From the NCBI GenBank assembly GCA_035048485.1, contig CM068583.1:22605341-22669340 (forward strand): a stretch of 64,000 bases of DNA, in the 5' to 3' direction. The notes beneath the pieces are model-generated. The model saw nothing but the letters and a program-made list of their open reading frames with translations. It was not told where the DNA came from and searched no databases. The stretch is from Pteria penguin (lineage: Eukaryota > Mollusca > Bivalvia > Pterioida > Pteriidae). The position numbers and the translations under genes were made by a program. Positions 1-10,815 of the stretch are shown here, piece after piece. How positions within the stretch are numbered: position 1 is the first letter of the stretch; each line of letters begins with the position of its first letter.

Positions 1-247
1 ATTGAAGGAGAAAATTGAACTATTATACTGGTATCAAGGGTAATCTATATTTACCACAATTAGATTAGATATTTAAACCTAGTTTGTATGACCCCTAGGA
101 TAATAGTGTGGGCATATGATGTACCTAGAGCAGTGCCCTATTTTTCAGTATTAATACAAGTAGTTTTAAATGTTAAGTAATCTTTTGATGTTGAATGCAT
201 CTGAGACATTTCCATCACTCTCCTATTTCATTGTTTTTGATTTATAG

Positions 248-421
248 CTGAATGAGATAGACTTTCAAGACTCCATTATGACGCTGGGGTTACCAGAGAC
301 AATGCGGCAGTTGTTATTGCAGTTTTACCTCCAGTACAGACTGGACATCAGACATATTATGTCCGAGATGGAGATGGATATTCCACATTATCATAACCTA
401 GAATGGAGATTTGATGTCAAG
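248..421 (+). CDS. COMMD2: COMMD2, penultimate coding exon (gene partial at left edge)
   Basis: This is an internal exon of COMM domain-containing protein 2, a subunit-family member of the Commander/CCC complex that works with retriever in endosomal recycling and is linked to NF-kB control. The exon follows a TTTATAG acceptor and ends at a GTATTA donor. It is 174 nt (58 codons) and open in one frame. It ends in the start of the COMM domain, with the family signature of an aromatic-rich stretch (HYHNLEWRFDVK) containing the W-x-x-D-V core. Upstream is the helical segment with LGLPETMRQLLLQFYLQYR. It joins in phase 0 to the exon at 1841. The first roughly 75 residues of a normal ~199-residue COMMD2 lie left of the window. 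COMMD2 rather than another COMMD is supported by the next exon's ending. Confidence 0.9.
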
Positions 422-1840
422 GTATTACAACATAAATATTAGACCAAGCATTACATATTTATTGAGGGCAGTACAACAATATGAAATAGCATTGGTAGTC
501 TGAAATTCCCAGCTCAATAAAGTGTTCCTTTTTTCTTCAGTTTTCCAGCTTAAGATCTGTAACATCCATATGTATCCAGGTTGAGAATTCAAAGAAATTA
601 TATGTAGGAGTGTTATCATGTTAACACAAATAATTCTGTCAAGATGATAGAATCAAGAATGTAAATGATCACTTTCTTAAAATGTAGGTAGCGAGTTCAC
701 TGTGCAATCATTGTATTGATGTCAGAAGCGGGTGAATTGCAACTCAGGGCAGATTTGCAAAAATTCATAGTTTTTTCTGAATGCAGTACATGCACCTCAG
801 ACTCAAACCCACACAATGCTGAGTGGGTTTCAAGCATCTCAATTGTTGATTTGTCAGAAATTTTCCTTTATTTCAGAAAATATTTTTAAGGGATATAAAA
901 TGAGCAAATAAAATTTTATTAGTGCTTGCTTAGAACTGGCAGTACATTGTATATTTAAGGATGGTTTGGTTACCTTAAAGAAATTTAACAGTAGTAAATG
1001 ATTTTTGCGAAGTAGTCATACTAAAATACTGTAAATTATCTCTGACTGATATTGTTATTATAAAATCAAAATATCCTGTTTACACTTTTAATTAGCTAAA
1101 CCACTTTTATATTCAAGTAAATGATTTTTTTGTAAAAGAAGTTTTGAATCTATGAAGAATTGAGTTAGAACATATGATTGATAAGAAAGGGGGTCAAAAT
1201 GTGTACAAATGCAGGGATGGTTAAGAACAGACGCATTTCAAAAACTAAAAGACAGAAAATTATATTTTGTATGACATAAAGCAGTGGCGAATGGGGGGGC
1301 TGAGCCTTCCCTTTTTCGCCACAAATTTATAAGGCATATATAGATGATAAAGTTGACAACACTCAACTAATGAATAAAACTGCAGATTTGGCACCCAAAA
1401 TGGCCGAGTATTTTGGCTAAAACTGGACTTTCACATGTGGGGCCCCCTTTTTCAGAAATCCTTGATCTGCCACTGTGAAGTACATGTACATTGTTATTGT
1501 ACCTGTTTTAAATGGAGTCGGGTATCTCAATTGATATGGTGTTTGGTTCATGACTTAAAAGGTCATGAGGTCAAGTTCCACCTATTTCTAGGATGAAACA
1601 GTAAAAATCAAGGTCCCGTGTAAATGTGACACATAAAAACTCAGTTCACTTCTTTGGGAAGGTCTGTTGTATAGGTCACAATTTTTGTACTGTTCACCAA
1701 CAGATGTAGACACCATATAAGAAAAATAATCTTGAAGTGATATAAATCAAAGAAAGGAATTTTGGAACTGATTTACACAAGAAGAACATTCAAAATGTTT
1801 ATTCATTGAATCCTACATAAATGTATTTTTTTCGTTGTAG
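422..1840 (+). other. Last intron of COMMD2
   Basis: This is a 1.4-kb GT-AG intron between the two COMMD2 exons. It is AT-rich and has no open reading frame of note. Its one recognisable content is the CAGTGGC-ended repeat at 1282-1475. Confidence 0.85.
1282..1475 (+). mobile_element. MITE-like repeat with CAGTGGCG/CTGCCACTG ends
   Basis: The segment starts CAGTGGCGAATGGGGGGG and ends GATCTGCCACTG, giving short terminal inverted repeats. A second copy in the same orientation lies at 47453-47614 and shares the internal words TTTTCGCCACA, AAAAATGG-like and ACATGTGGGGCCC. CAGTGGC-type ends are common in hAT-type elements, but I see no clear 8-bp target duplication, so the superfamily is only a guess. 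Confidence 0.6.
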
Positions 1841-2038
1841 TTAGCAAGTCGCAGCAATAGAAGGCAGACAACTCCTTCTGTTTTACTTAAGTTGGAAACT
1901 GAAGATGCAGGAGAACTCAGTCAAACAGTATTACAGACAGATCCAGTAAACCTGCTTCACTTGACGAAGGTGTTAGATGGCGCTCTACAGGAAATGAAAT
2001 CCCCATATTGTAGACGTATTGTTCGTAACATTAAGTAA
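1841..2038 (+). CDS. COMMD2: COMMD2, last coding exon with stop
   Basis: The final exon starts after TTTTTTCGTTGTAG and reads 65 residues to a TAA at 2036-2038. It encodes most of the COMM domain: LASRSNRRQ, then a beta-rich stretch, then VLQTDPVNLLHL, a helix ending in LQEMKSPYCRRIVRNIK, and the stop. The LASRS, VLQTDP, LLHL and CRR-VVRNIK-type ends match vertebrate COMMD2 as I recall it and separate it from the other nine COMMD proteins. COMM domains mediate dimerisation among COMMD proteins and binding to CCDC22/CCDC93. The gene runs toward the minus-strand SMCO4 gene, so the two are convergent. Confidence 0.92.
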   Translation, partial: LASRSNRRQTTPSVLLKLETEDAGELSQTVLQTDPVNLLHLTKVLDGALQEMKSPYCRRIVRNIK

Positions 2039-3048
2039 AACTTTTGTGTCTGTACGGTTACAAAACACTGAACGTGAAGATTAATTATGCATTGAGTTGA
2101 CCTCGTGTGTTGCATATTGTATGATGTATGAGACTAGTGAGACTGCATATACATTAAATACATATTGTATATCATATGCGAGATACAATGAAAAGACATG
2201 GGGACAGAGTAAGCTGAAGGATAGTACTTGCTGTAGCCTCTCACTCATGTTGAAATTCAATTTCTGGTTGGGGAAAGTGGGAATGAGAGTCTTTGTGTAG
2301 CTGCCAAAGGTTTTTACGGATGGTGCCTGAACTAGAACAGTGGCAGCCATAACTATATAGGGGAGATTATCCAGGTGTGGTATTAAATAGCAAACAAACA
2401 AATGGAAATATAAAGTATGTGACTTGTTATGTGATGTAACATGCATCATGTTTTTATGTATCAACTACTGAATTTATCTTCATGTCATTCATAAAGAATA
2501 TGTGAATACAATACAAATTAATTATTTTTATTGTTAATTATTTCATAAATAGCATTATTGTCATTAACAAAATCATCTTTAATTGCAGTGCCAATGGTGT
2601 TATACGGTGATTGTTCAGAATTTTCCTCCAATTTTCAAATTTTTATATTAAAACCTTATTTCTTATCAGAACCTCGTATAGATTTTAAATTTACAACTCA
2701 GAAATGTATATACACATGTATATTGTTATTAACTACTAAAATTAACTTGTAAGTGTAAAGCTTTATTCCATTCTCTCAATGTTGCAATTACTTAAGCAGA
2801 AATATCACCATTTACTCATTCTTCAATATTGTCATGACGTTGTGATTGATACATAAACATGGTAATGTATTTTAAAATCTACTTAATAAGACAATGAAAT
2901 CAGACTAAATCTATTTAGTCTTCTTAATATAAATGAATATTTTCATCCAGTGCAATAATTGTATGTAACAAGTGGCCCACAAAATGTATCATTGTCTGCA
3001 TACATATTATCTTTACTTCTTTAACACTTGTATGTGGCATTGAATAAA
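2039..3048 (+). other. COMMD2 3' untranslated region (probable)
   Basis: This is non-coding, AT-rich sequence after the COMMD2 stop. An AATAAA at 3043-3048 is a candidate polyadenylation signal and would give a 3'UTR of about 1 kb. That would overlap the SMCO4 3'UTR on the other strand. Small open frames on both strands here show no family resemblance. Confidence 0.5.
2762..2767 (-). promoter_or_regulatory. Candidate SMCO4 polyadenylation signal (AATAAA, minus strand)
   Basis: TTTATT on the plus strand reads AATAAA on the minus strand, about 395 nt downstream of the SMCO4 stop. It is the nearest canonical hexamer I noticed. Its use is inferred. Confidence 0.4.
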
Positions 3049-3161
3049 ATTGTCAAAGTTATCAGTTCCTGGTTATGATTTTCAATACAAAAGATTCTTT
3101 TAAATGCTCTGAATACTGTGAAAACATGTCTTTTGCATGTGTGTATCACAGAAATGAAACT

Positions 3162-3329
3162 TCACTTTGGCCTTGAGTTGAGATAAACATATGTAGTTAT
3201 CAGTAGAGCTATTACAATGAACACAGGCAGGGCCACTGTCCAAACATGATCTTTATTCTTCAGATTTTCAAGTTTTCTTTCTCTCTTTTCCTTCCTGGAT
3301 TCTTTCACTTTTCCTTTTAATTGCCTCAT
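3162..3329 (-). CDS. SMCO4: SMCO4-like single-pass membrane protein, 55 residues, complete
   Basis: The minus-strand frame begins with an ATG whose complement is at 3327-3329 and ends at TGA (3162-3164), giving 55 residues. The first seven residues, MRQLKGK, and the following Lys/Glu-rich helix (KESRKEKRERKLENLK) match vertebrate SMCO4 (single-pass membrane protein with coiled-coil domains 4, 59 residues). A hydrophobic segment follows at about residues 32-49 (VALPVFIVIALLITTYVY), then a short NSRPK tail. The vertebrate protein likewise ends in a V-LP-x-membrane-segment-x-R-P pattern. Its function is unknown. The layout, a short charged cytoplasmic stretch then one C-terminal membrane helix, suggests tail anchoring (inference). 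The whole protein lies in one exon, whose acceptor (TTACCTTTTAG on the minus strand) falls at 3388-3389. The 5'UTR is therefore spliced. It was easy to miss because it is shorter than common ORF cut-offs. Confidence 0.9.
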   Translation of the reverse strand: MRQLKGKVKESRKEKRERKLENLKNKDHVWTVALPVFIVIALLITTYVYLNSRPK

Positions 3330-3387
3330 TGCTGTTGAGTTGTGTCAGTCACAACGGAAGCTATCACAAGGTCCTCTTTTACTTTTA
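3330..3387 (-). other. SMCO4 5'UTR part of coding exon
   Basis: Between the minus-strand acceptor AG (3389-3388) and the ATG there are 58 nt of untranslated sequence with no upstream ATG in a good context. The acceptor has a pyrimidine-rich lead (CCTTACCTTTTAG). Confidence 0.6.
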
Positions 3388-5650
3388 CTAAAAGGTAAGG
3401 TTCCCAGGTTTGAGCAACTATTTAGTGTTTGTTGAACCTGCTATAGAATAAGAGAGTTAAAAATCTCACTCCATTTGTATTACGAAGTAAAACTTGCCAA
3501 ATCAACTCAATTTTTTTACGATATTTTGTTCAAATCATCCTAGTCCACATTGTGTTGAAGGGAGGACACATGGGTCTGATGCATACTACAGGAGATACAG
3601 GTGTTGAAAGGTTTTACATGATTGTAAACTAGACTTACAAATACAATATATGAGGGTTGGATTTTCATTTGTTTTGATACAAGTACAGACAACTGTGTTA
3701 ATTTACAGGGAAAGATAACTCCTGTTATATGATAAATATAAATTATAACTAGAGTTATATATCTTGATGCAGATAATTTAAGACATTATAGTAAATTAGC
3801 AGATCTAGAGAGGGTTACTGAAGATACAATTGCCCTTTGCAATGGAAAATTTAACAGAGAAAGGACCATTTTCAACTATTGTTAAGGTTAAACCAACTAT
3901 ACTTGGTAACCATCAAGCAGTGGAAACCCACCTAACGCCTTCCTCCAACATTTCTATACCCTGTATAGTATATAGTGATATACCTGTGTCAGTCAATAAT
4001 GCACAAGGTAGTAGCACATGGTAAGGAAACGATTAGGTTATAAAACATCCCCCTTTTCATATATTCAATCACACATAAGAATTTGTGCAAATATTAAAGC
4101 AATTTTGGGCAAGTATATTCAATGCAATATTAAACACACACACACATGCATGTGCAATGTATGTAATGTAAGAGAATATATAACCAATATAAACTGAAGC
4201 TCTATCTCATAACTCTATGTTGGTCTATCAGTCTAGCGATTAATCTCAACATATGACTGGATTACTTCATTTCAGCAGCCCTGCCATTATACAGTTTAGT
4301 ATTTGAAATCCCAGTGTACTGAACCTGGTGTACAACATCAAACAGATGTAAATACACAGTAACAGATTCCAGTCTCTGACCAGATAGCTCAATGGTGAGA
4401 GCAATCTGTCATGAAAGCAAAAGGTTTTGGATTTGATTCCCAGGTCCAGCTACAATTTCTCAGTTACAGATACAGCACTATGCAAAAGACTTTCATGTAA
4501 AGGGAACTAGGTAAATTTCTCTATTATAATTCCAGGTTTGGATATCACTGGATCATGCAACAATGAGAGTGTCTGTCTTGTCAGCGAAAGATACTGGGTT
4601 CCCCTCCCGAGTCCAGGAATATTTTTTAATGATACATAAATCATGATGTCTTGAGATAAAAAGAAAAAAGGAGTAGTCTGAAATGTCAGACCCAAGCACA
4701 GAACTTAGAGTCTCAAATTTTACAATAAAAATAAGATATTATTCTGTTGCTGAATCAAAAACTGAAGCCTGTGTATAAATGGACACCTAAGGGAAACTAA
4801 AAATGACCTTTAAGCATAGATGATTTTGTGGTGAACAGAAATTCATTCTGAAAGAAAAGCTGAAATGGACTTTTTAAAAGCAATCTTTATATGCAAGTGA
4901 CCTCTTAATACAGGTGGCCATTTAGTCAGGTTTATATATATGTATGATAATCATACAAGTATACATATGTACATGTATTCACTTTGGTATTATACATGAA
5001 GAGATACTTATAATTCATTTCTGTTTCCATTAAACATTGATAGAAATTTCATTTCTCACAATTTAAAAGTCCTCTTCAGATCTCTGTAATTGTAGTACAA
5101 ATCTGCCTTTATACTTACTGGATGGAAAAATATAATCCAGATTCTGATATTTAATGATGTTGCAAGTTTGCAATCAATATAAAACTGTTAAATTTGCAGC
5201 GATGACATGTATCAGTACAGGATGCAGCAGCAGATGTAGTGTATTAGACTACATGTATTTGTATCTATTAAAGAGAGTATATAATCAATAACTTGATGTG
5301 CGGGGTCAATAATTAGAATAAAGTATATGTTTGTGGGTCTTCCCCTTAATTTCACATCTACCAACGTGAAATCAAGAACTTCGTTTAAATAAGTCCTTAG
5401 TCAAATCAAAAGGTAAAATGCACACATTTGTCGAACCAGAATGGCCAAATAAGTTAAATCTTCCAAAGGAAAATCAATGCACATGTAGTTATGTATAACT
5501 TTTTTTTGGAATTTCCCGTCTGCATCTGCACATTGTAATTTGTAAACAAAACTAAATTTTATAATTCTTATTTATTTAGCATCATCTGTGTGTATCAAAA
5601 TACTTTTATATAATAAAGATGTGAATATTTACAGTATATTAGACCTCACC
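3388..5650 (-). other. Probable SMCO4 intron 1
   Basis: This stretch has no coding signal. A minus-strand donor (AAAG|GTGAGGTC, complement near 5649-5652) would link a non-coding first exon near 5655-5800 to the acceptor at 3388. It contains degenerate tRNA-like pieces at about 4378-4452 and 4560-4620 (B-box-like GGATTTGATTCCC and GGGTTCCCCTCC), probably decayed SINE heads. Confidence 0.45.
4378..4452 (+). repeat. Degenerate tRNA-like SINE head
   Basis: The stretch has an A-box-like part (GATAGCTCAATGGTGAGAGC) and a B-box-like part (GGATTTGATTCCC) at tRNA spacing. It lacks proper acceptor-stem pairing, so a functional tRNA is unlikely. Confidence 0.4.
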
Positions 5651-5654
5651 TTTA

Positions 5655-5880
5655 TCCAAAGACAGAATCTTGCCACGTTCAATGATATAATTTACGCATA
5701 TTTTAAGGACCCCCGCGGCAATGTATATGCAAAATAAACAGAAAACGTGAGGGATGACCTACTTTCGGTTTTGATAAACCTGAAGACCTTCCGATGGCAA
5801 TGTTTATGCGGAAGCGCTCGAATTTTAAACTGTGTCTGAACCTGTTCGTTTTAAAAGCGGTCGATAGAATGTAGATAGTT
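5655..5880. promoter_or_regulatory. Probable bidirectional SMCO4/CEP295 promoter
   Basis: The region lies between the inferred first exons of the minus-strand SMCO4 and the plus-strand CEP295. It is visibly richer in CG dinucleotides than its surroundings (CCCCGCGGC, GCGGAAGCGCTCG, AGCGGTCGAT). It contains two ETS-like words, CTTCCG at about 5788 (CGGAAG on the minus strand) and CGGAAG at about 5811. Paired ETS sites and CpG enrichment are typical of divergent housekeeping promoters. No TATA box is evident. Start sites are inferred. Confidence 0.5.
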
Positions 5881-5905
5881 TGTTATGGATTGGCATTGAG
5901 AAACA
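5850..5905 (+). other. CEP295: Candidate non-coding first exon of CEP295
   Basis: A strong donor (GAAACA|GTAAGTATG at 5905/5906) follows the CpG-rich stretch. The first coding exon at 14299 begins with an acceptor and only 8 nt before its ATG, so an upstream 5'UTR exon must exist. This is the best candidate seen. The 5' boundary is approximate. Confidence 0.45.
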
Positions 5906-8900
5906 GTAAGTATGATTTGATTAATATCTAATCAGTCGAGAAAGTAGAAAAATAAGTATCTTAAAGGATCTTGTGTCAACATCATTATGAAACTGAACTT
6001 TCTCATTTCAAAAAGTGTAAACACAAGAACATGCTTGTTCAATGATCATGCATGGTATTGTTTTAGGTGACATTTGCAATGTACCGTGACTGTATGAATA
6101 GAGTTTAAAAATATTTGTTATCTAAAACCAAATGAGATTACACGTACCATTGTGCTATTCTTTGTTCTGTCTTCACAGGTGTATAATTTTCTATTATAAT
6201 TTTCTATAATTTTCCCCCCACAAATCCACTCCTGAACACCCTATTCTAACATAATGCATTTCTACTTTAGAAATGCCCATAATGTTATGCATTGGTTAAA
6301 GAGATGGAGCTATATACATTGTGTATTTGCATTGATTAGATTATACCCATTTTCTGATGTTAATGCCAGTTATTCAACTTTATAAATAGCTGGATCAAGT
6401 CACTTGATCACATACCAGAATTCAATTGAGTGGCATGGCATAGCCTAGGATTTGAATTCCCTTGGTCGTTTTAGTGATGTTTTACAGTTGTAAAGTATGA
6501 TACATACAGTTGTGTTTACCACAAGGTCTTCATTTTGGAATATATTTTGATTAGGAAATTAATCTTTAGAAAAATGTATGCATCATTTTGCAAAAAATTT
6601 GCTCGGAATCATGTTATAGCAGGATTTATAGAGCATGGATGTGATGAAAATGGTAGGTATACACTTAAATAAGATTGGTAATCTGGTGTTTGATAAAAAG
6701 CTGAATGAAAAAGGGAAAATATTGTTTTAGTTTTTCAAGAACTAAGTGTGAAAGACACATTTGCATTAAATTTTCTTTACAAGTTTGTTCAGTGTTAAAG
6801 GTCTTTGGACATTTGATTTACATTTATATCATTCTTCGTATCAAACCTTTTTCATATCTGTTGCTGAAAAAGATAATAGGAATTTGTTCATGTTCTCAAA
6901 TTTTGGACTAAATTATGTACCAAGATGCTTGTACAAATACAGTGGTAATGGAAGTATTTATAAATATTCCTATAGCTTTACATGTAAGTCAGTAGACAAA
7001 TATATTTAAACATTTGTACTCCTAACAGCATGTCAACATAACATGGAGAAGTTTACATTGTGTACATCTAAGAGCTTTACATCAATAATCTTTTGAATAC
7101 ACTATTTGTTCATAAAGGACTCACTTTTCACAAAATCATCTTTATCAATTTATGCATGTCTAAATGTCATCTCTGTATAAAGATGACTGAATTCTTTTTA
7201 AGTTACTTCTTTAAATATACATGTTCATGGCTTTGTTATTTCATGAAATATATAAAATCAAGAAGAGAAAACAATAATAATCCAAAACTAATTCTATTAA
7301 AAGAAATCTGAGGAATCAGTGAATGTAAATTGTAATTGTTAAACACTTTACCAAAATTGTGGTTTAACCCCCAAAACTGTACAAAGAAAAAGTTCGAATT
7401 TGGGCTCCTGAATTTAATGCATACATGTGTTGTAAACAGTTATTCTCATTTTCATGAAGAATACCTATGGTGTACATGTGCATGTATACTTATTTTGGCT
7501 TGGAGGTGTACTACTAAAGCACTGTGCCATCATAATTATATGATACACCCTTAATGTTAATATTTTTTGAAGAAAAGGAGGTTCCACATTTTTGATAGTA
7601 AAATTTTGTGATAAAAAAGGTGAGCGCCACCTTCTAAAATGGTCCAAATATGACCATATCTAAGAAAACTTTAAAAACTGACCTTTTGCTGTACATGTAC
7701 ATTTAATAGGTTGATGTAGGGACCCTCTGGTTTCTCAAATGTAAATTGATTATATACATGTGTACATGTGTAATACATGCATATATGTACTTTATGTAGG
7801 ATTATGTTTATAAAACTTTCTGTTTACAAAACTTTCTTAAAATTAAGCCAATATCTACCCATGTGTCAATGTGTTTCTGAACTGAAAAGCTTGTTCAGAA
7901 AAAATGAACATGGCCAAGAGATGTCTACAGAAAAAAAGTATTTCACCCAACGGAACTTTTGGCCATTAGGTCTAAACATGTAAGACTATCCAAATCTACA
8001 TGTAATCTGAACTTTTAACTCCCTTTTGTCCGTGTGTTGATAAAACATGTTGCATGTACATGTACATATACATGTAATTGTGATATTTCAAGGTCTCCAT
8101 TCCTGTTTCTTACAACATTTTGTAATTGATGTCTGTATTACTAGCAATCTCAGGTGATTTTTGCAATTTCATTTTATGACTAAATTGTACAGGTAATATG
8201 GAGGAGCCCAAAATAGTTTCCTTTTTCTGATATATCAAATAGATACATGTATATTGAAATTCACAGCTTTAGAACTTCTTAATCTTCTACCTTATCTCTG
8301 AATTTTTCACAGAATTTAGTTTATGTTTTCGTTTTTGTGTTGAGAAAAGCGATAAAAATATCTAATCATGTGTCATTATTTGTTGCTTTTTCATTTTTTG
8401 AAACTTGTTACTTTTAGTCTTATGAAAACAGTTGTAATCTCTCTGTTTCTGCCACCATATTTTAGTTATCTCCATCACAATATTGACTAATGTGCACATT
8501 TGTTGACATATATTGGTTTAGTTTTGCATGTAGTAATGTACAAGCGACACGTGCATCTCATAAAAGATCCTGCAGCATTAAACCATTGAATGAAAATTAA
8601 AATAAAGGGACTATAAAAGATACCAGGTGTCTTATGAATACTTATCTTATTTGAGTTTTTTAAGAAGATTTCTCACTTACATGTAACCTCTCTCATGAAC
8701 TATGGCTTGGTCTCCTTACATACAGTACACACTGATAGAGTTAATCTTGAAATCATTCAAACTTCTCATCAACACCTTTGATAATATCTGTTCAGAGGCG
8801 TTTTATTTCCTTAGTTTTAGATCTGTAAACTAATCATAATAATTGTTTCCAAGTCTTGATAGACGTAAACGGTTCAAGATCGGAATGAATTAGTTTGATA

Positions 8901-9504
8901 AAGTTATTGGCAAGCTATATGTGGGAAAAAGACTTAGTTCATTTATCTTGTTTATATCATGTGACTTTGCTAAATGTAAGTCGAGGTATCAGGACCTTGT
9001 TATGGAGTAGAATCAACTAGATAACACCCTCTGCAGTATTTCAAATACATGTATAACATACAGTCTATTTGTTAAATGATATCTTTGACTAAATGTAGCA
9101 TTCATGTGACAAGAAAATGTCAAAAGTGGGAGTGTTTCAGATTTTAATTAAATGAAAACTTCAGAACAATCATAACACTAGTTTAAATCCCTTCAAACAG
9201 TCCTACAATTTTAAGTCACCTGGTTTTATGTATATGTGACTCTTTTCCTTTGACAGCAATTCTTTTTGAAGTCTCTACAGCTACTTTTACTATCTAAGAA
9301 TAATTTCTTTTTAAATTGTTCTGTGTCAGATAAGTCAATAATTTCTAACAATCCGTGCTTTACATGTAGTAATTTCTCATTCGTTTTTAAGTAAAACCAA
9401 GAAAACCAGCGATGACAATAAACAAGTCATCGAGTTGATATTGCAACCGGAAGACCGAGAGTTCAAACCTCGCCCTACATTAACAGTACTTTTGTTAAAT
9501 ATTG

Positions 9505-9795
9505 GTATTAAGTCGTTGTGACTCAGTAGATGAGGATCTCGGCATGTGACCGAAAGACCCCGTGTTCGACTCCCGCACTGGCTACACCGCTGTCCTGTCT
9601 TTCGGATGAGACTGTGAAGACCGAGGTCCAGTGTCACGGTAGGCGTGGGACGTAAAAAAATCCTCACTGCTCAGGGAGGGTCCGTTGTAAAAGGTATAAA
9701 TTTCTATGCAAACGCATCAGGTAGATGCTGTCACCATACATGTATACGTGAAACATTCGTGGAGTGACGTACAACAATAATCAGTCAATCATTGT
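9505..9795 (+). mobile_element. tRNA-derived SINE copy 1
   Basis: The head is tRNA-like (GTGACTCAGTAGATGAGGAT as A box, GTGTTCGACTCCCGC as B box). The conserved body has CTTTCGGATGAGACTGTGAA, CACTGCTCAGGGAGGGTCCG, TTTCTATGCAAACGCATCAG and a tail GTGGAGTGACGTACAACAA followed by AATCA repeats. The same body recurs at 10572, 16577 and 19799. Confidence 0.8.
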
Positions 9796-9952
9796 ATCGG
9801 TATGACGGAGATTACTTCATTTCCAGACATTTCAATATTCTGTATTTCTGTTAATGTATATAATACAATACTGTTTAGGTCATTCAACTCCGAGCTAACT
9901 GGTTGTATTCGCCTGGTTGCTAGAGCGACCTGGTTACAGGTACAGTGTACTT

Positions 9953-10160
9953 TAGAGCGGGTGTAGCTCTGTTGGTAGCGTGCTTGTCTCGTGGTCCAGG
10001 GTTGGAACCTCAATGGCAGCAGATTATACTCATGTCTGTCGGGTGAGACTGTAAATCCATCCTTTCTATGGGTGGGTCTGTCACATTAGGTCGAAAATTA
10101 TCTGCTATGCATCAGGCAGATGTCTTCACCATAAAATATTTATGCAAGTGAAATAATCTT
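9953..10160 (+). mobile_element. tRNA-derived SINE copy 2 (divergent)
   Basis: The head is GGTGTAGCTCTGTTGGTAGC plus GGTTGGAACCTC (an intact-looking A box and a weak B box). The body has GTCGGGTGAGACTGTAAAT, GGGTGGGTCTGT and ATGCATCAGGCAGATG. It is shorter and more divergent than the other copies. Confidence 0.65.
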
Positions 10161-10571
10161 TAGGTAAAGCATCAACGCAACCAAGAGTGTATAGAAAATC
10201 CTTCCTTTCAGTAACAGTTTCAGTAGCAAACCCAAGTTTGATCCTGTAATAATAAAACTAGAAACAATTTGGTGCAAGCTCCAAAGTGTGGGTCGGAATG
10301 GGATGTTTGATAAAACTGCAAAGTATTTTAAAAACAGAATAACGTTTTAAAATATGTAATGAACAGCCATGTGACTGTTAATTAGCAGATATATAAAGAC
10401 CATGCATGATGATCGACCACAGACGTATAAATCTCCAACATCACTTCCGTTGATATTTCAGCGAATAGTATATATTATTAGTCTTGCCGTACGGATTAGC
10501 CTGCATATGGTTTGGAAATGTACTTTTAGAATTACTACCGGTAGCCACATCATCTACTATTTGTTGTAATT

Positions 10572-10815
10572 AAGCCAATGGGCTCAGTGGATGAGGTGAC
10601 CAAAAGATCCCGGGTTCGAGACCCGCCGTGGGCACATCATTGTCATGTCTCAGATGAGACAGTAGAAACCGAGGTCCGTGGTACGTAAAAGACCCCCACT
10701 CTTCGAGAGGGTTCGTTGCAAAGGTATAAATTTGTATGCAATGTATCAGGCAGATCAATCACCATATACGTGAAATAATCCTGGAATGACGTGAAACAAT
10801 GATTAATCAACCTAC
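10572..10815 (+). mobile_element. tRNA-derived SINE copy 3
   Basis: It has CAATGGGCTCAGTGGATGAG and a strong B box (CGGGTTCGAGACCCG), then CAGATGAGACAGTAGAAACC, GAGAGGGTTCGTTGCAAAGG, TATCAGGCAGATCAATCACC and GGAATGACGTGAAACAATGA. Confidence 0.8.

Noticed and set aside
10572..10645. Possible functional tRNA gene
   Set aside because: The A and B boxes are good but the acceptor stem does not pair, and a SINE body follows directly.
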